A DNA stretch of 64,000 bases from Cupriavidus malaysiensis (GCF_001854325.1 NZ_CP017755.1:744001-808000), one strand, 5' to 3'; shown: positions 25,750-33,932, counted from the stretch's first letter. The notes: generated from the letters alone by a model not told the origin. Translations and numbers: made by a program.

Positions 25750-26666
25750 AGCTGCCTCCGGCGCGGGTCGAACTGGTCGCGCAGCCAGTCGCCCAGCAGG
25801 TTGGATGCCAGGCAGGTGGCCATGATGGCCAGGCCCGGCATGGTGATGACCCACCAGGCATTGCTGATGTAGTTGCGCGCATCGGCCAGCATCAGTCCCC
25901 AGGAGACGTCGGGTTGCTGGATGCCCAGGCCGAGGAAGCTCAGCGAGGCCTCGAACAGGATGACCTGGCCCACCTGCAGCGTGGCCAGCACCAGCAGGGT
26001 GTTGAGCAGGTTGGGCAGCAGGTGGCGGCGGAAGATCACCAGCGTGCCGCAGCCGGCCACGCGCGCCAGCGCGACGTAGTCGCGCTGCTTGAGCGACATC
26101 ACTTCGCCGCGCACGATGCGCGCGTACCAGGTCCAGTAGGTCACCACGATGACCAGCACCACCGTCTCGAAGCCCGGCCCGAGCACGGCGGCCAGCACCA
26201 GGGCCAGCGCCAGCGCGGGGATCGACATCTGGATGTCGACCAGGCGCATGACGAGCGCGTCGACGCGGCCGCCGAAGTAGCCGGCCGCCATGCCCACCGC
26301 GGTGCCGATGCCGCCCGAGATCAGGATGGCGTAGAGCGCGACCACCAGCGAGATGCGGGTGCCGGCCAGGATGCGCGACAGCACGTCGCGTCCCATATTG
26401 TCGGTGCCGAGCGGATAGGACCAGTGGCCGCCGGCAAGCCAGGCCGGCGGCTGGAAGGCGAGGCCGAGGTCGAGCACGTTCGGATCGTGCGGCAGCAGGG
26501 CTTCGCCGCCGAGGGCGCAGGCCAGCAGCACGGCGAACACCGCGCAGGGGAACCAGGGCAGCGCGGCCAGCGTGGACCAGCGCAGCCAGGCCGGCGGCGG
26601 CGCGCGCCGCCGGGCCGCAGAAGGGGCCGGGGCCGGGGTCATCGAAGCATCGGCGCGATCAGCCAT
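25746..26666 (-). CDS. peptide-type ABC transporter permease (DppC type)
   Basis: A 306-residue inner-membrane permease. The N-terminal OppC_N segment has one helix (about 35-55) followed by YPLGTDNMGRDVLSRIL, the standard DppC motif. Five helices and the EAA loop follow (about 190-215). GLGIQQPDVSWGLMLADAR near the C-terminus is diagnostic. It forms the membrane channel with the DppB-type subunit. Its start overlaps the upstream permease gene by eight bases, confirming a tight operon. Confidence 0.92.
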   Translation of the reverse strand: MADRADASMTPAPAPSAARRRAPPPAWLRWSTLAALPWFPCAVFAVLLACALGGEALLPHDPNVLDLGLAFQPPAWLAGGHWSYPLGTDNMGRDVLSRILAGTRISLVVALYAILISGGIGTAVGMAAGYFGGRVDALVMRLVDIQMSIPALALALVLAAVLGPGFETVVLVIVVTYWTWYARIVRGEVMSLKQRDYVALARVAGCGTLVIFRRHLLPNLLNTLLVLATLQVGQVILFEASLSFLGLGIQQPDVSWGLMLADARNYISNAWWVITMPGLAIMATCLASNLLGDWLRDQFDPRRRQL

Positions 26667-27570
26667 GGCGCATCCTCGGGTCGATCAGGCCGTAGCTCAG
26701 GTCGACCAGTGTGTTGGACAGCACGAACAGCACCGAGGTCAGCATGACCCCCGCCTGCACCACCGGGAAGTCGCGCGCGAACACGGCTTCCACCACGGTG
26801 CGGCCGACCCCGGGCCAGGCGAAGATGACCTCGACCACGAAGGCGCCGCCGAGCATGGCGGCGAAGTAGACGCCCAGCATGGTGACCAGCGGGATGGCCG
26901 CATTGCGCAGCGCGTACTTCCACACCAGCGCGCGCTCGGGCACGCCCATGGCGCGGCCCATGCGGATGTAGTCGCTGTCGAGCACGTCGAGCATGGCCGA
27001 GCGCACCACGCGCGTCTGCGCCGCCACCGGGTACCAGCCCAGCGCGATGGCGGGCAGCACCAGGCTGGCCGGTCCTTCCCGGCCGAAGGCCGGCAGCCAG
27101 TTCAGGCGCACGGCGAACAGCAGGATCAGCAGCAGGCCCACCCAGAAGTTGGGCATGGCCTGGCCGAGCATGGCGAAGGCCTTGCCGAAGCGGTCGAACC
27201 AGCCGCCGCGGTAGCGCGCCGACAGCACGCCGAAGGGCACGGCCATCGCCACCGAGAACAGCAGCGCGGCGACGGCCAGCTCCGCGGTGGCCGGCAGCCG
27301 CTCCAGGATCAGTCCCAGCGCCGGCACCTGCCAGCGGTAGGAGTTGCCGAAGTCGCCGCTCAGCGCGTGGCCGAGGAAGTAGAGGTATTGCGTCAGCAGC
27401 GGCCGGTCGAGGCCGAGGTGCAGCCGGGTCTGCTCGATCACGTCGGGCGGGGCGTCGGCCGGCAGCAGCAGGGCGAGCGGATCGCCCGAGAGCCGGGAGA
27501 TCACGAAGATGATGACGCTCGCGCCGAGGATGCTGACGAGGCCGTGCAGCAGGCGTCTGGCGATGGGCAT
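26659..27570 (-). CDS. peptide-type ABC transporter permease (DppB type)
   Basis: A 303-residue inner-membrane permease. After RRLLHGLVSILGASVIIFVISRL and GDPLALLLP, the LGLDRPLLTQYLYFLGHALSGDFG stretch is the classic DppB N-terminal motif. AIALGWYPVAAQTRVVRSAMLDVLDSDYIRMGRAMG is the EAA loop. The ATG at 27570 follows a GGAGG site; an upstream frame to 27609 adds 13 Pro-rich residues without support. It is separated from the binding-protein gene by a palindrome-bearing gap of 115 bases, commonly a sign of differential expression within ABC operons. Confidence 0.92.
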   Translation of the reverse strand: MPIARRLLHGLVSILGASVIIFVISRLSGDPLALLLPADAPPDVIEQTRLHLGLDRPLLTQYLYFLGHALSGDFGNSYRWQVPALGLILERLPATAELAVAALLFSVAMAVPFGVLSARYRGGWFDRFGKAFAMLGQAMPNFWVGLLLILLFAVRLNWLPAFGREGPASLVLPAIALGWYPVAAQTRVVRSAMLDVLDSDYIRMGRAMGVPERALVWKYALRNAAIPLVTMLGVYFAAMLGGAFVVEVIFAWPGVGRTVVEAVFARDFPVVQAGVMLTSVLFVLSNTLVDLSYGLIDPRMRHG

Positions 27571-27648
27571 GCGTGGTGCCTCCAGCGGGGGAGGGAAGGG
27601 AGGCCGCACCGCGTGGCGGGCGCGCGCGGTGCGGGCGGCGGCGGCCGG

Positions 27649-27689
27649 CTAGTGTCCTGAGTCCACGAATTCGTGATTCAGGGCACTAG
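27649..27689. repeat. 41-bp imperfect palindrome overlapping the binding-protein stop codon
   Basis: CTAG caps both ends. The centre, CACGAATTCGTG (27664-27675), is a perfect 12-bp palindrome, and the flanks GTGTCCTGAGTC / GATTCAGGGCAC pair with a few mismatches. On the minus strand it begins with the TAG stop of the solute-binding protein gene and ends about 80 bases before the permease start. In RNA it would make a long hairpin able to attenuate transcription or protect the 3' end of the binding-protein message. A mobile palindromic repeat is an alternative reading. Confidence 0.75.
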
Positions 27690-29299
27690 GGCTTCAGGCC
27701 GACTTCCTGGAAGGCGCGCCAGTAGTCGCGGATCGGCCAGGGCACGTAGTCGACCTTGTCGCGCCAGGCAAAGGTGACCAGCGGGCGGTAGGTGGGCAGG
27801 CCGCCCTCGACGCGCTCCTGCTTGAGGCGCGCGATCTGCTGCAGCAGGTCGGCGCGGGCGGCCGGATCCATGGTGCCGCGCTGCTTCTCCAGCAGGGCGT
27901 CCATGTCCTTGTCGCTGGTGTAGGAGTAGGTGCCCCAGCCGCTGCCCTGCTGCCAGCTATGCAGGTGGCCGGACCAGGCCAGGCCGGGGTCGCCCGGCAG
28001 GCCCTGCGACCACATCCAGCTCAGCACGCCGTCCATCTCGGGCGGGCCGCTGCGGCCGCGCTTGCCCAGGCTGATCCAGGCGCCGTACTCGAGATTGCGC
28101 ACCTGGCAGCGGATGCCGACCGAGGACAGGTAGGCGTACATCGCCTCGCCGACCTCCTTCATGCTCGGCTCGCGCGGCGTGGTCAGGTTGTAGCAGGGTG
28201 TATCGAAGCCGTTGGGGTAGCCGGCCTGCTTGAGCAGGTCGCGCGCCAGCTTGGGGTCGTAGGAATAAGGCTTGAGCGCGGGGTCGTAGCCGACCGAGCC
28301 CTGGCCGACCTGGGCGTAGCGCTCGCCCTGGCCGAACAGCACGCGCTTGATGATGGCGTCGACATCGATGGCGTGCGCGGCGGCCTGGCGCACGCGTACG
28401 TCGTTGAACGGCGACCTGGGCATCTGCGTATTGAAGTTCAGGAAGAGATTGTTGCCGCTGACCAGCGTGGCGGTCTTCACGCCGGGCATCTTCTTGAACT
28501 CGTCGACCATGGACGGCGGCACGTTGTCGATCCAGTCGACCTTGCCGGTCTTGAAGGCCGCCACGCGCGTCATGTCCTCGGGGATGATCTTGATCACCAG
28601 CTCCTTCACGCGCGGCCGGTGGGCCTGGTTCCAGTAGCCGTCGAAGGCCTCCAGTCGCAGTTCGTCCTTGACGGTGCGCGAGACGAACTTCCACGGCCCG
28701 GTGCCGACCGGGCGGCGCGCGAATTCTTCCTCGCCGACCTTCTGGATGTACTTCTTGGGCATGGCCCACAGCTGCATATTGCCCGCGATGAACTGGGCGT
28801 CGGGCTCCTTGAAGTAGAGCTTGAAATGATAGGGATCGAGGATCTCGAAACGCTCGACCGATGACACATAGTGCGAGAAGAAGCTGCTCTTGGGGTCGCG
28901 CTGGCGCTGCCACGAGAACTCGAAGTCCTCGGCCGTGAGCGGGTCGCTGTTGTGGAACCTGACGCCTTTGCGCAAGCGCACGTCCAGCACCGGCTTGCCG
29001 TCCTTGCCGTTCTCCAGCTTCCACGATTCGGCCAGCCAGTTCTCGTCCTTGAGCGCGGCATTGCGCCGCGTCAGCATCTCGAAGATCTGGCCGACGAAGT
29101 AGTGGTCGACGCCGGCCGAGATCTTGACCGGGTCCAGCGTGGTGGATTCGGCCGCGAAGGCGACCGTGAGCGTGCCGCTGGCGGCGGCGGGCGTGGTGGG
29201 TGTGGCGGGTTTGCCCTGGGCGGCGGCGGGGCCGGCGGCGCAGGCGAGCGCCCCCAGCATGAGGGTGCCGATCCAGGCTTGCAGCGAGTGCTGACGCAT
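27686..29299 (-). CDS. periplasmic solute-binding protein of peptide-type ABC transporter
   Basis: A 537-residue SBP family 5 protein. The signal peptide (MRQHSLQAWIGTLMLGALAC, cleavage near AAAQ) is followed by a Thr/Ala/Pro-rich linker, then TLTVAFAAESTTLDPVK and LRKGVRFHNSDPLTAEDFEFSW, family hallmarks. It binds the substrate in the periplasm and hands it to the DppBC-type permease. A strong AAGGAGGAG site precedes the ATG. It heads the eight-gene operon, with a good sigma-70 promoter just upstream. Family 5 proteins bind peptides but also sugars, nickel and aromatic conjugates, so the ligand is open. Confidence 0.9.
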   Translation of the reverse strand: MRQHSLQAWIGTLMLGALACAAGPAAAQGKPATPTTPAAASGTLTVAFAAESTTLDPVKISAGVDHYFVGQIFEMLTRRNAALKDENWLAESWKLENGKDGKPVLDVRLRKGVRFHNSDPLTAEDFEFSWQRQRDPKSSFFSHYVSSVERFEILDPYHFKLYFKEPDAQFIAGNMQLWAMPKKYIQKVGEEEFARRPVGTGPWKFVSRTVKDELRLEAFDGYWNQAHRPRVKELVIKIIPEDMTRVAAFKTGKVDWIDNVPPSMVDEFKKMPGVKTATLVSGNNLFLNFNTQMPRSPFNDVRVRQAAAHAIDVDAIIKRVLFGQGERYAQVGQGSVGYDPALKPYSYDPKLARDLLKQAGYPNGFDTPCYNLTTPREPSMKEVGEAMYAYLSSVGIRCQVRNLEYGAWISLGKRGRSGPPEMDGVLSWMWSQGLPGDPGLAWSGHLHSWQQGSGWGTYSYTSDKDMDALLEKQRGTMDPAARADLLQQIARLKQERVEGGLPTYRPLVTFAWRDKVDYVPWPIRDYWRAFQEVGLKP

Positions 29300-29457
29300 C
29301 GTGCTCCTCCTTGGGTGCCGGCGCGCGGCCGGCGGGGTTGTCTCCGCCCCCGTTTCTGGTACGTGGTCCGGTCGCCGGCGGGTCGCGGCCGCGCCCGGGG
29401 TGGCGATGCGCGCCGGGGCTGGCCGTGCCCGCGCAGTCGCCGCGGGTGGCGGAAAAA

Positions 29458-29486
29458 ATTATGGAAGCGCTTAACTCACAAGTCAA
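29458..29486 (-). promoter_or_regulatory. sigma-70 promoter of the ABC/ligase/carboxylase operon
   Basis: On the minus strand TTGACT (29486-29481) and CATAAT (29463-29458) are separated by exactly 17 bases, close to consensus. The ABC binding-protein ATG is about 160 bases downstream. The operator palindrome at 29493-29504 lies just upstream of the -35 box. Confidence 0.6.
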
Positions 29487-29492
29487 CGGTCA

Positions 29493-29504
29493 ATTGTTAA
29501 CAAT
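29493..29504. promoter_or_regulatory. GntR operator candidate ATTGTTAACAAT
   Basis: A perfect 12-bp palindrome in the divergent region between the ABC operon and a GntR/FCD-type regulator. Its TTGT-N2-ACAA core fits the pattern of FadR/GntR-type operators. It lies between the two outward promoters, so one bound dimer could control both directions. Binding is inferred. Confidence 0.55.
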
Positions 29505-29510
29505 CGACGA

Positions 29511-29540
29511 TTTACGCGGCAAAGCCAGCCCGGATAGAAT
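29511..29540 (+). promoter_or_regulatory. promoter of the gntR gene
   Basis: TTTACG (29511-29516) and TAGAAT (29535-29540) with an 18-base spacer form a moderate sigma-70 promoter. Transcription would start near 29547, which supports translation from ATG 29578 rather than from the in-frame ATG at 29461, which lies upstream of the promoter. Confidence 0.45.
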
Positions 29541-29577
29541 GGGACATCTCTGTATCCACCTCTCTCCACCTCTCGTC

Positions 29578-30390
29578 ATGAGCGGACTTTTCGACTTCCT
29601 GCAGGCGCGCTCGGTGCCGGACGCAGCGGCGGTGGCGGACGGCCCTGCGTCCGAGCCACCGGCAGGCACTGCCCGCCGCAGGCTGACCGCGGCCACCATC
29701 CCGGAGCAGGTGGCCAAGCACCTGGGCCAGGCCATTCTCAATGGCCAGTACGCGCCGGGCGAGCAGATCAAGGAGCAAGCGATCGCCGAGCTGTTCGGCA
29801 TCAGCCGCGGGCCGGTGCGTGACGCGCTGCGCGTGCTGCAGGCGCAAGGCCTGGTCGAGATCTCGCCGCGCCGCGGCGCCTTCGTCGTCGAACTGCAGCT
29901 CAACGACGTCATCGATATCTTCAATATCCGCAGCGCCCTGCTGTCACTGGCGGTGCGCTACCTGGCCATCAATCCGGACAAGGCGGCGCTGGCGCCGCTG
30001 CGCGAGCGGCTGGCGGAACTGAAGGATCTGGGAAGCCAGGACGAGCCGGCGCTGATCGAGTTCGTGCGCGCCATCGGCCGCATGGGCGTGGGCCTGATGC
30101 ATGCGTGCGGCAACCGGCAGCTGATCCAGGCCTACCGCACGCTGCCGCATGACGGCATCTGGCAGATGCTGTGGGTCACCACCCGCCCCATGGACTACAT
30201 GACGCGCGCGCGCCGGCAGGAGAGCGTGCGCGACTACACGCAGGTGCTGGCGGCCATCGAGGCCGGCGGCGCCGACCAGGCCGAGCGCACCATGCGCAAG
30301 ATCATGCAGGATTCCCGCAACGAGGTGATCCGGCAGATGAGCCAGGCCCACGGCGAAGCCATCGAGGCCTTCCGCCTGCAGACGATCTGA
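29578..30390 (+). CDS. GntR-family regulator with FCD-type effector domain
   Basis: A 270-residue regulator. The winged HTH is at about 40-105 (AILNGQYAPGEQIKEQAIAE, then GISRGPVRDALRVLQAQGLV), and the all-helical effector domain follows (NIRSALLSLAVRYLA through the C-terminus). It should repress or activate the divergent ABC/ligase/carboxylase operon in response to an acid or acyl-CoA. The ATG at 29578 is chosen because an operator palindrome and promoter lie between it and the earlier in-frame ATG. The N-terminal ~35 residues before the HTH are variable. Confidence 0.87.
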   Translation: MSGLFDFLQARSVPDAAAVADGPASEPPAGTARRRLTAATIPEQVAKHLGQAILNGQYAPGEQIKEQAIAELFGISRGPVRDALRVLQAQGLVEISPRRGAFVVELQLNDVIDIFNIRSALLSLAVRYLAINPDKAALAPLRERLAELKDLGSQDEPALIEFVRAIGRMGVGLMHACGNRQLIQAYRTLPHDGIWQMLWVTTRPMDYMTRARRQESVRDYTQVLAAIEAGGADQAERTMRKIMQDSRNEVIRQMSQAHGEAIEAFRLQTI

Positions 30391-30405
30391 GGGCGGAAGG
30401 TCTTG

Positions 30406-30424
30406 CCCGGGGCGCGGCCCCGGG
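30406..30424. terminator. hairpin between convergent gntR and araC
   Basis: CCCGGGGC (30406-30413) pairs perfectly with GCCCCGGG (30417-30424) around a 3-base loop, in the 39-bp gap between convergent stops. There is no T-run, so termination is inferred from position. Confidence 0.4.
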
Positions 30425-30429
30425 GCCGC

Positions 30430-31581
30430 TCAGGCGCCCGCCGCCAGGCCGGCCGCCAGCTGCCGGTGGCGGTACTCGCCCGGTGCCACGCCGGTCCATT
30501 TCTTGAACGCGCGGTGGAAGGTGCTCGGCTCCGAGTAGCCGAGGCGCAGCGCCACCTGGTGCAGCGGCAGGTCGGAGCGTTCCAGCAGGCCGATGGCCGC
30601 GTCGCGGCGCAGGTCGTCCTTGATGCTCTGGTAGCCGCGGCCTTCCTCGCGCAGGCGCCGCCGCAGGGTCTGCGGCGTGAGCTGCAGGGTGGCGGCCACC
30701 GCCTCCAGCGAGGGCAGCTCGCCGTCGAGCTGGCAGCGCAGCTGGCGGCGGATGCGCTCGGCCAGGCCGCAGTCGTCGCGGTAGCGCACCAGCAGGTCGC
30801 GCGGCGCGCTGCGCAGGAAGCGCTGCAGGCTGCTGGCGTCCTGCGCCAGCGGCAGGCGCAGCCAGGCCGCGTCGAAGTGCAGCGCGGTGCGCGGCCGCCC
30901 GTAGGCGACCTCGGCGCCGAAGATGCGTTCGGTGTCGTGGCGCTGCGCGTGCGGCGCCGCGCTCAACTCGACGGCGCTGATCGGCAGGCGGCGCGCCAGC
31001 AGCCAGCACAGCAGCCCGTAACCGTGGAACACGAAGGTCGATTCGGCGAAGCGGCTGCAGGGCGTGGCGGGCGCCTGCGGCACCAGCACCAGGCTGGCGC
31101 AGCCGTCCTGTACCCGCAGGCGGGGGGCGAAGTCGTCGATCAGCAGGCGGTAGTGGCGGACCAGCGCGCGCAGGGCGTCGCCCAGCGTGGCGCAGTGGAT
31201 GGCCGCCGCGCAGGCCTGGGCGAGGGCGCCCGGCAGCACCGGGCGCGACAGCAGGCCGCAGAACTCGTCGCGCATGACGCGCCGCAGCGAACGCATCAGC
31301 GCCGCGTACTGGCCCTGGCTGACGCGGGCGCTGGGCGACAGCAGCAGGGCCGGCGAGATGCCCGCGCGGCGCAGCAGCGCGTCGATATCGTGGCCGAGCC
31401 GCTGGGCGCCGAGCAGGATCTGCTCGACATGCTGCACTGCAATGGTGTGGCGCGCCTGGGCGCAGCCGTCGGCGGCATGCGGTGCCACGCGGCTGGCGGC
31501 GTGCGCGCGGGCGGCGGGTGCCAGCAGCGGCATGGCGGGGGGCGGCGGTGCTGCGCGTCCGCCGGACATCGCACGGTGCAT
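30430..31581 (-). CDS. AraC-family regulator with arabinose-binding-type N-domain
   Basis: A 383-residue regulator of the OruR/ArgR-like AraC group. An N-terminal effector domain (about 60-250, with LLRRAGISPALLLSPSARV and FGLLSRP-like context) precedes a C-terminal double HTH (about 285-375): LPSLEAVAATLQLTPQTLRRRL and LPLHQVALRLGYSEPSTFHRAF. The ATG at 31581 has GAGGAGACCC upstream; the frame continues farther upstream with no homology. It is divergent from the Bug/ligase/beta-oxidation run and is its likely activator. The effector is unknown. Confidence 0.87.
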   Translation of the reverse strand: MHRAMSGGRAAPPPPAMPLLAPAARAHAASRVAPHAADGCAQARHTIAVQHVEQILLGAQRLGHDIDALLRRAGISPALLLSPSARVSQGQYAALMRSLRRVMRDEFCGLLSRPVLPGALAQACAAAIHCATLGDALRALVRHYRLLIDDFAPRLRVQDGCASLVLVPQAPATPCSRFAESTFVFHGYGLLCWLLARRLPISAVELSAAPHAQRHDTERIFGAEVAYGRPRTALHFDAAWLRLPLAQDASSLQRFLRSAPRDLLVRYRDDCGLAERIRRQLRCQLDGELPSLEAVAATLQLTPQTLRRRLREEGRGYQSIKDDLRRDAAIGLLERSDLPLHQVALRLGYSEPSTFHRAFKKWTGVAPGEYRHRQLAAGLAAGA

Positions 31582-31710
31582 GGGTCTCCTCTTCTGGTCG
31601 CCTTCGGGTCGCGCTCGCGGGACTGGCCCGCGCCGTTGCAGGCAATTTGCCGCAGCCGGCCGGCGCGTGCAATCCGCATTTGCCGAAGGCAGCCTTTGCC
31701 CTGAACGATT

Positions 31711-31740
31711 CGGCCAATCATTTTGGGCCGATTGGTCATT
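31711..31740. promoter_or_regulatory. possible operator between araC and the Bug gene
   Basis: CCAATC (31714-31719) and GATTGG (31730-31735) form an inverted repeat with a 10-base spacer, inside a related longer repeat, GGCCAATCATT and GGCCGATTGGTCATT. It sits mid-way in the 236-bp divergent gap. A binding role is only a guess; nothing else is recognisable in the gap. Confidence 0.3.
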
Positions 31741-31817
31741 GTCCACGCGGCGCAGCATCGCGCAATCTTCGCCTGTTCGTGACCGAAGGCAACAGACCGA
31801 GGCAAGGAGGAGGCAAG

Positions 31818-32825
31818 ATGCAGGCAAATCGTCGCCAGGTGCTGTATCGGCTGGCAGCCGCACCGCTGCTGCTGGCGGGCATGGCCCTCGGGCCGGCCGC
31901 GGCCCAGACCGCCGCGTCCGCCCCCGCGGCAGCGTTCCCGCGCCGTCCGGTGCGCATCGTCGTGCCCTATCCGGCCGGCGGCGCCACCGACGTGCTGGCG
32001 CGCGCCATCGCCGAGCCGCTGGGCAAGCAGTGGCAGCGCCCCATCGTGGTGGAGAACAGGCCCGGCGCGAGCGGCATGATCGGCGCCGACGCGGTGGTCA
32101 AGGCACCGCCCGACGGCCATACGCTGCTGCTGACCCTGACCGGCGTGGTGCAGGTGCCCAGCCAGTACGCCAAGCCGCCCTTCGATCCGCTCAAGGACCT
32201 GGCACCGGTGTCGGAGCTGGCCACCACGCATCTGGTCGTGACCGGCAACGCCGACATGCCCGCCTCGCTGGCCGGCTTCGTCGCCGAGGCCAGGCGTCGC
32301 CCGCACCACTATTCCTACGGCACCTATGGCACGGGTTCCGGCGCCCACCTCTATATGGAGGTGTTCACCGCCGCCGCCGGCCTCGACATGATCCACGTGC
32401 CCTACAAGGGCGAGGCGCCGCTGTTCAACGACCTGCTGGGCAAGCAGGTGTCGCTGGCCACGGTATCGCCGATGGCGCTGCGCCAGCACCTGGCCTCGGG
32501 CAAGGTGCGTCCGCTGGCGGTGACCGGAAGCACCCGCTCGCCGCTGCTGCCCGACGTGCCGACCTTCGCCGAGCAGGGTTTCGCCGGCCTCGACGGGCCC
32601 GGCTGGTTCGGCCTGTTCGCGCCGGCCGGCACGCCGGCCGCCATCGTCGACAGGGTCTCGGCCGACGTCAACGCCGTGCTGGCCGGCCCCGATATCCGCC
32701 GGCGCATGGACGAACTGGGGGTGCTGGTGAAAGGCACCAGGCCGGCGGAGTTCGCCAAGGTGGCCGCCGCCGACCACCGCTACTGGTCCGCGCTGGTGCG
32801 CAAGCTCGACCTGCGCATGGACTGA
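31818..32825 (+). CDS. Bug (TctC-type) periplasmic solute receptor
   Basis: A 335-residue Bug-family protein. A Tat/Sec-like signal peptide (MQANRRQVLYRLAAAPLLLAG, cleavage near AAAQ) precedes RIVVPYPAGGATDVLARAIAEP and the PGASGMIGADAV ligand loop; VPYKGEAPLFNDLLGKQV follows. These receptors capture small carboxylates in the periplasm for tripartite tricarboxylate transporters, or act as sensors. No TctA/TctB membrane genes are nearby. A strong AGGAGGAGG site precedes the ATG. It is immediately followed by a second, related Bug gene with which it shares a near-identical 137-bp tract. Confidence 0.92.
   Translation: MQANRRQVLYRLAAAPLLLAGMALGPAAAQTAASAPAAAFPRRPVRIVVPYPAGGATDVLARAIAEPLGKQWQRPIVVENRPGASGMIGADAVVKAPPDGHTLLLTLTGVVQVPSQYAKPPFDPLKDLAPVSELATTHLVVTGNADMPASLAGFVAEARRRPHHYSYGTYGTGSGAHLYMEVFTAAAGLDMIHVPYKGEAPLFNDLLGKQVSLATVSPMALRQHLASGKVRPLAVTGSTRSPLLPDVPTFAEQGFAGLDGPGWFGLFAPAGTPAAIVDRVSADVNAVLAGPDIRRRMDELGVLVKGTRPAEFAKVAAADHRYWSALVRKLDLRMD
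31947..32083 (+). repeat. 137-bp near-identical tract, copy 1 (Bug gene 1)
   Basis: These bases match 33051-33187 in the next Bug gene with one mismatch (32059 G versus A). The remaining parts of the two genes are clearly diverged. The tract encodes the conserved ligand-binding region from PVRIVVPYPAGG to SGMI. Confidence 0.9.
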
Positions 32826-32876
32826 GGGACTGAGCGGCGCATGGGCCATCACAAAGACAACCAGGGAGGAAAAGGG

Positions 32877-33932
32877 ATGCAGGAGGCAGTCAGCATGCAA
32901 GGATGCGGCCGCGTGGCCGGGCTGTTCGCACGTCGGGGCCGGTCCGGCCGGTCCGCTCTGTCCGGGCTGTGGCTCGGCGCGCTGGTCGCCGGCCAGCTGG
33001 CCATGTCCGGCGCGGCCGCGGCCCAGCCCGTCCAGGCCTTTCCCAGCAAGCCGGTGCGCATCGTCGTGCCCTATCCGGCCGGCGGCGCCACCGACGTGCT
33101 GGCGCGCGCCATCGCCGAGCCGCTGGGCAAGCAGTGGCAGCGCCCCATCGTGGTGGAGAACAAGCCCGGCGCGAGCGGCATGATCGGTGCCGACGCGGTG
33201 GCCAAGGCGGCGCCCGACGGCCACACCGCGCTGCTCACCATCACCACCCTGGTGCAGGCGCCCAGCCTCTACGCCAAGGCGCCGGTCGACCCGGTCAGGG
33301 ACTTCGTGCCGGTGTCGGAACTGGGTACCACCAGCCTGGTACTGGCGGTCCATCAGTCGGTGCCGGCCAGCACCCTGGCCGAATTCATCGCCCTGGTGCG
33401 CGCCGCTCCCGGCAAGTATTCCTACGGCTCCTTCGGCACCGGGTCCAGCGGCCACCTGTACGGCGAGATCTTCAAGGAGTCGGCCCGCCTCGACATGACC
33501 CATGTGTCCTACAAGGGCGAGGCCGCCGAACTCAACGACCTGCTGGGCGGCCAGGTGCCCGCCGCCATCATCTCGGTGATGGGCGCCAAGCCGCATGTGG
33601 CCAGCGGCCGCCTGCGCGCGCTGGCGGTGACCGGCCCGGCGCGTGCGCCCCAGTTGCCGGGCGTGCCGACCTTCGCCGAGGCGGGCATCGGCGGCATGGA
33701 GTCGATGGGCTGGTTCGGCCTGCTGCTGCCGGCGGCGACGCCGCGGCAGATCGTCGACAAGTACGCCGCCGACGTGAACCGCATCCTGGCCACGCCGGCG
33801 CTGCGCGGGCGCATGGGCGAGATGGGCGTGGTGCTCAGCGGCAGCACACCGGACGCGTTCGCCCAGACCGTGCAGAGCGACTACGCCCGCTGGGGCAAGG
33901 TGATCCGTACCCGCAATATCCGCTTCGACTGA
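32877..33932 (+). CDS. Bug (TctC-type) periplasmic solute receptor
   Basis: A 351-residue Bug protein, paralogous to the preceding gene. It has an unusually long, Arg/Gly-rich N-terminus before the hydrophobic signal segment (SGLWLGALVAGQLAMSG, cleavage near AAAQP). An alternative ATG at 32895 (after AGGAGG) would shorten it by six residues. Core motifs match the family: RIVVPYPAGGATDVLARA and VSYKGEAAELNDLLGGQV. As before, no TctA/TctB partners are present. It probably presents a carboxylate for the downstream ligase and beta-oxidation enzymes. Confidence 0.9.
   Translation: MQEAVSMQGCGRVAGLFARRGRSGRSALSGLWLGALVAGQLAMSGAAAAQPVQAFPSKPVRIVVPYPAGGATDVLARAIAEPLGKQWQRPIVVENKPGASGMIGADAVAKAAPDGHTALLTITTLVQAPSLYAKAPVDPVRDFVPVSELGTTSLVLAVHQSVPASTLAEFIALVRAAPGKYSYGSFGTGSSGHLYGEIFKESARLDMTHVSYKGEAAELNDLLGGQVPAAIISVMGAKPHVASGRLRALAVTGPARAPQLPGVPTFAEAGIGGMESMGWFGLLLPAATPRQIVDKYAADVNRILATPALRGRMGEMGVVLSGSTPDAFAQTVQSDYARWGKVIRTRNIRFD
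33051..33187 (+). repeat. 137-bp near-identical tract, copy 2 (Bug gene 2)
   Basis: Partner of 31947-32083. Being identical over 136 of 137 bases while the rest of both genes is diverged suggests recent gene conversion rather than simple common descent. Confidence 0.9.

Noticed and set aside
27649..27689. Insertion sequence end
   Set aside because: No transposase, no second end and no target duplication are visible; only a palindrome can be supported.
29461..29577. Longer N-terminus for the GntR regulator from ATG 29461
   Set aside because: The extra 39 codons would overlap the operator palindrome and both promoters; homology begins after 29578.
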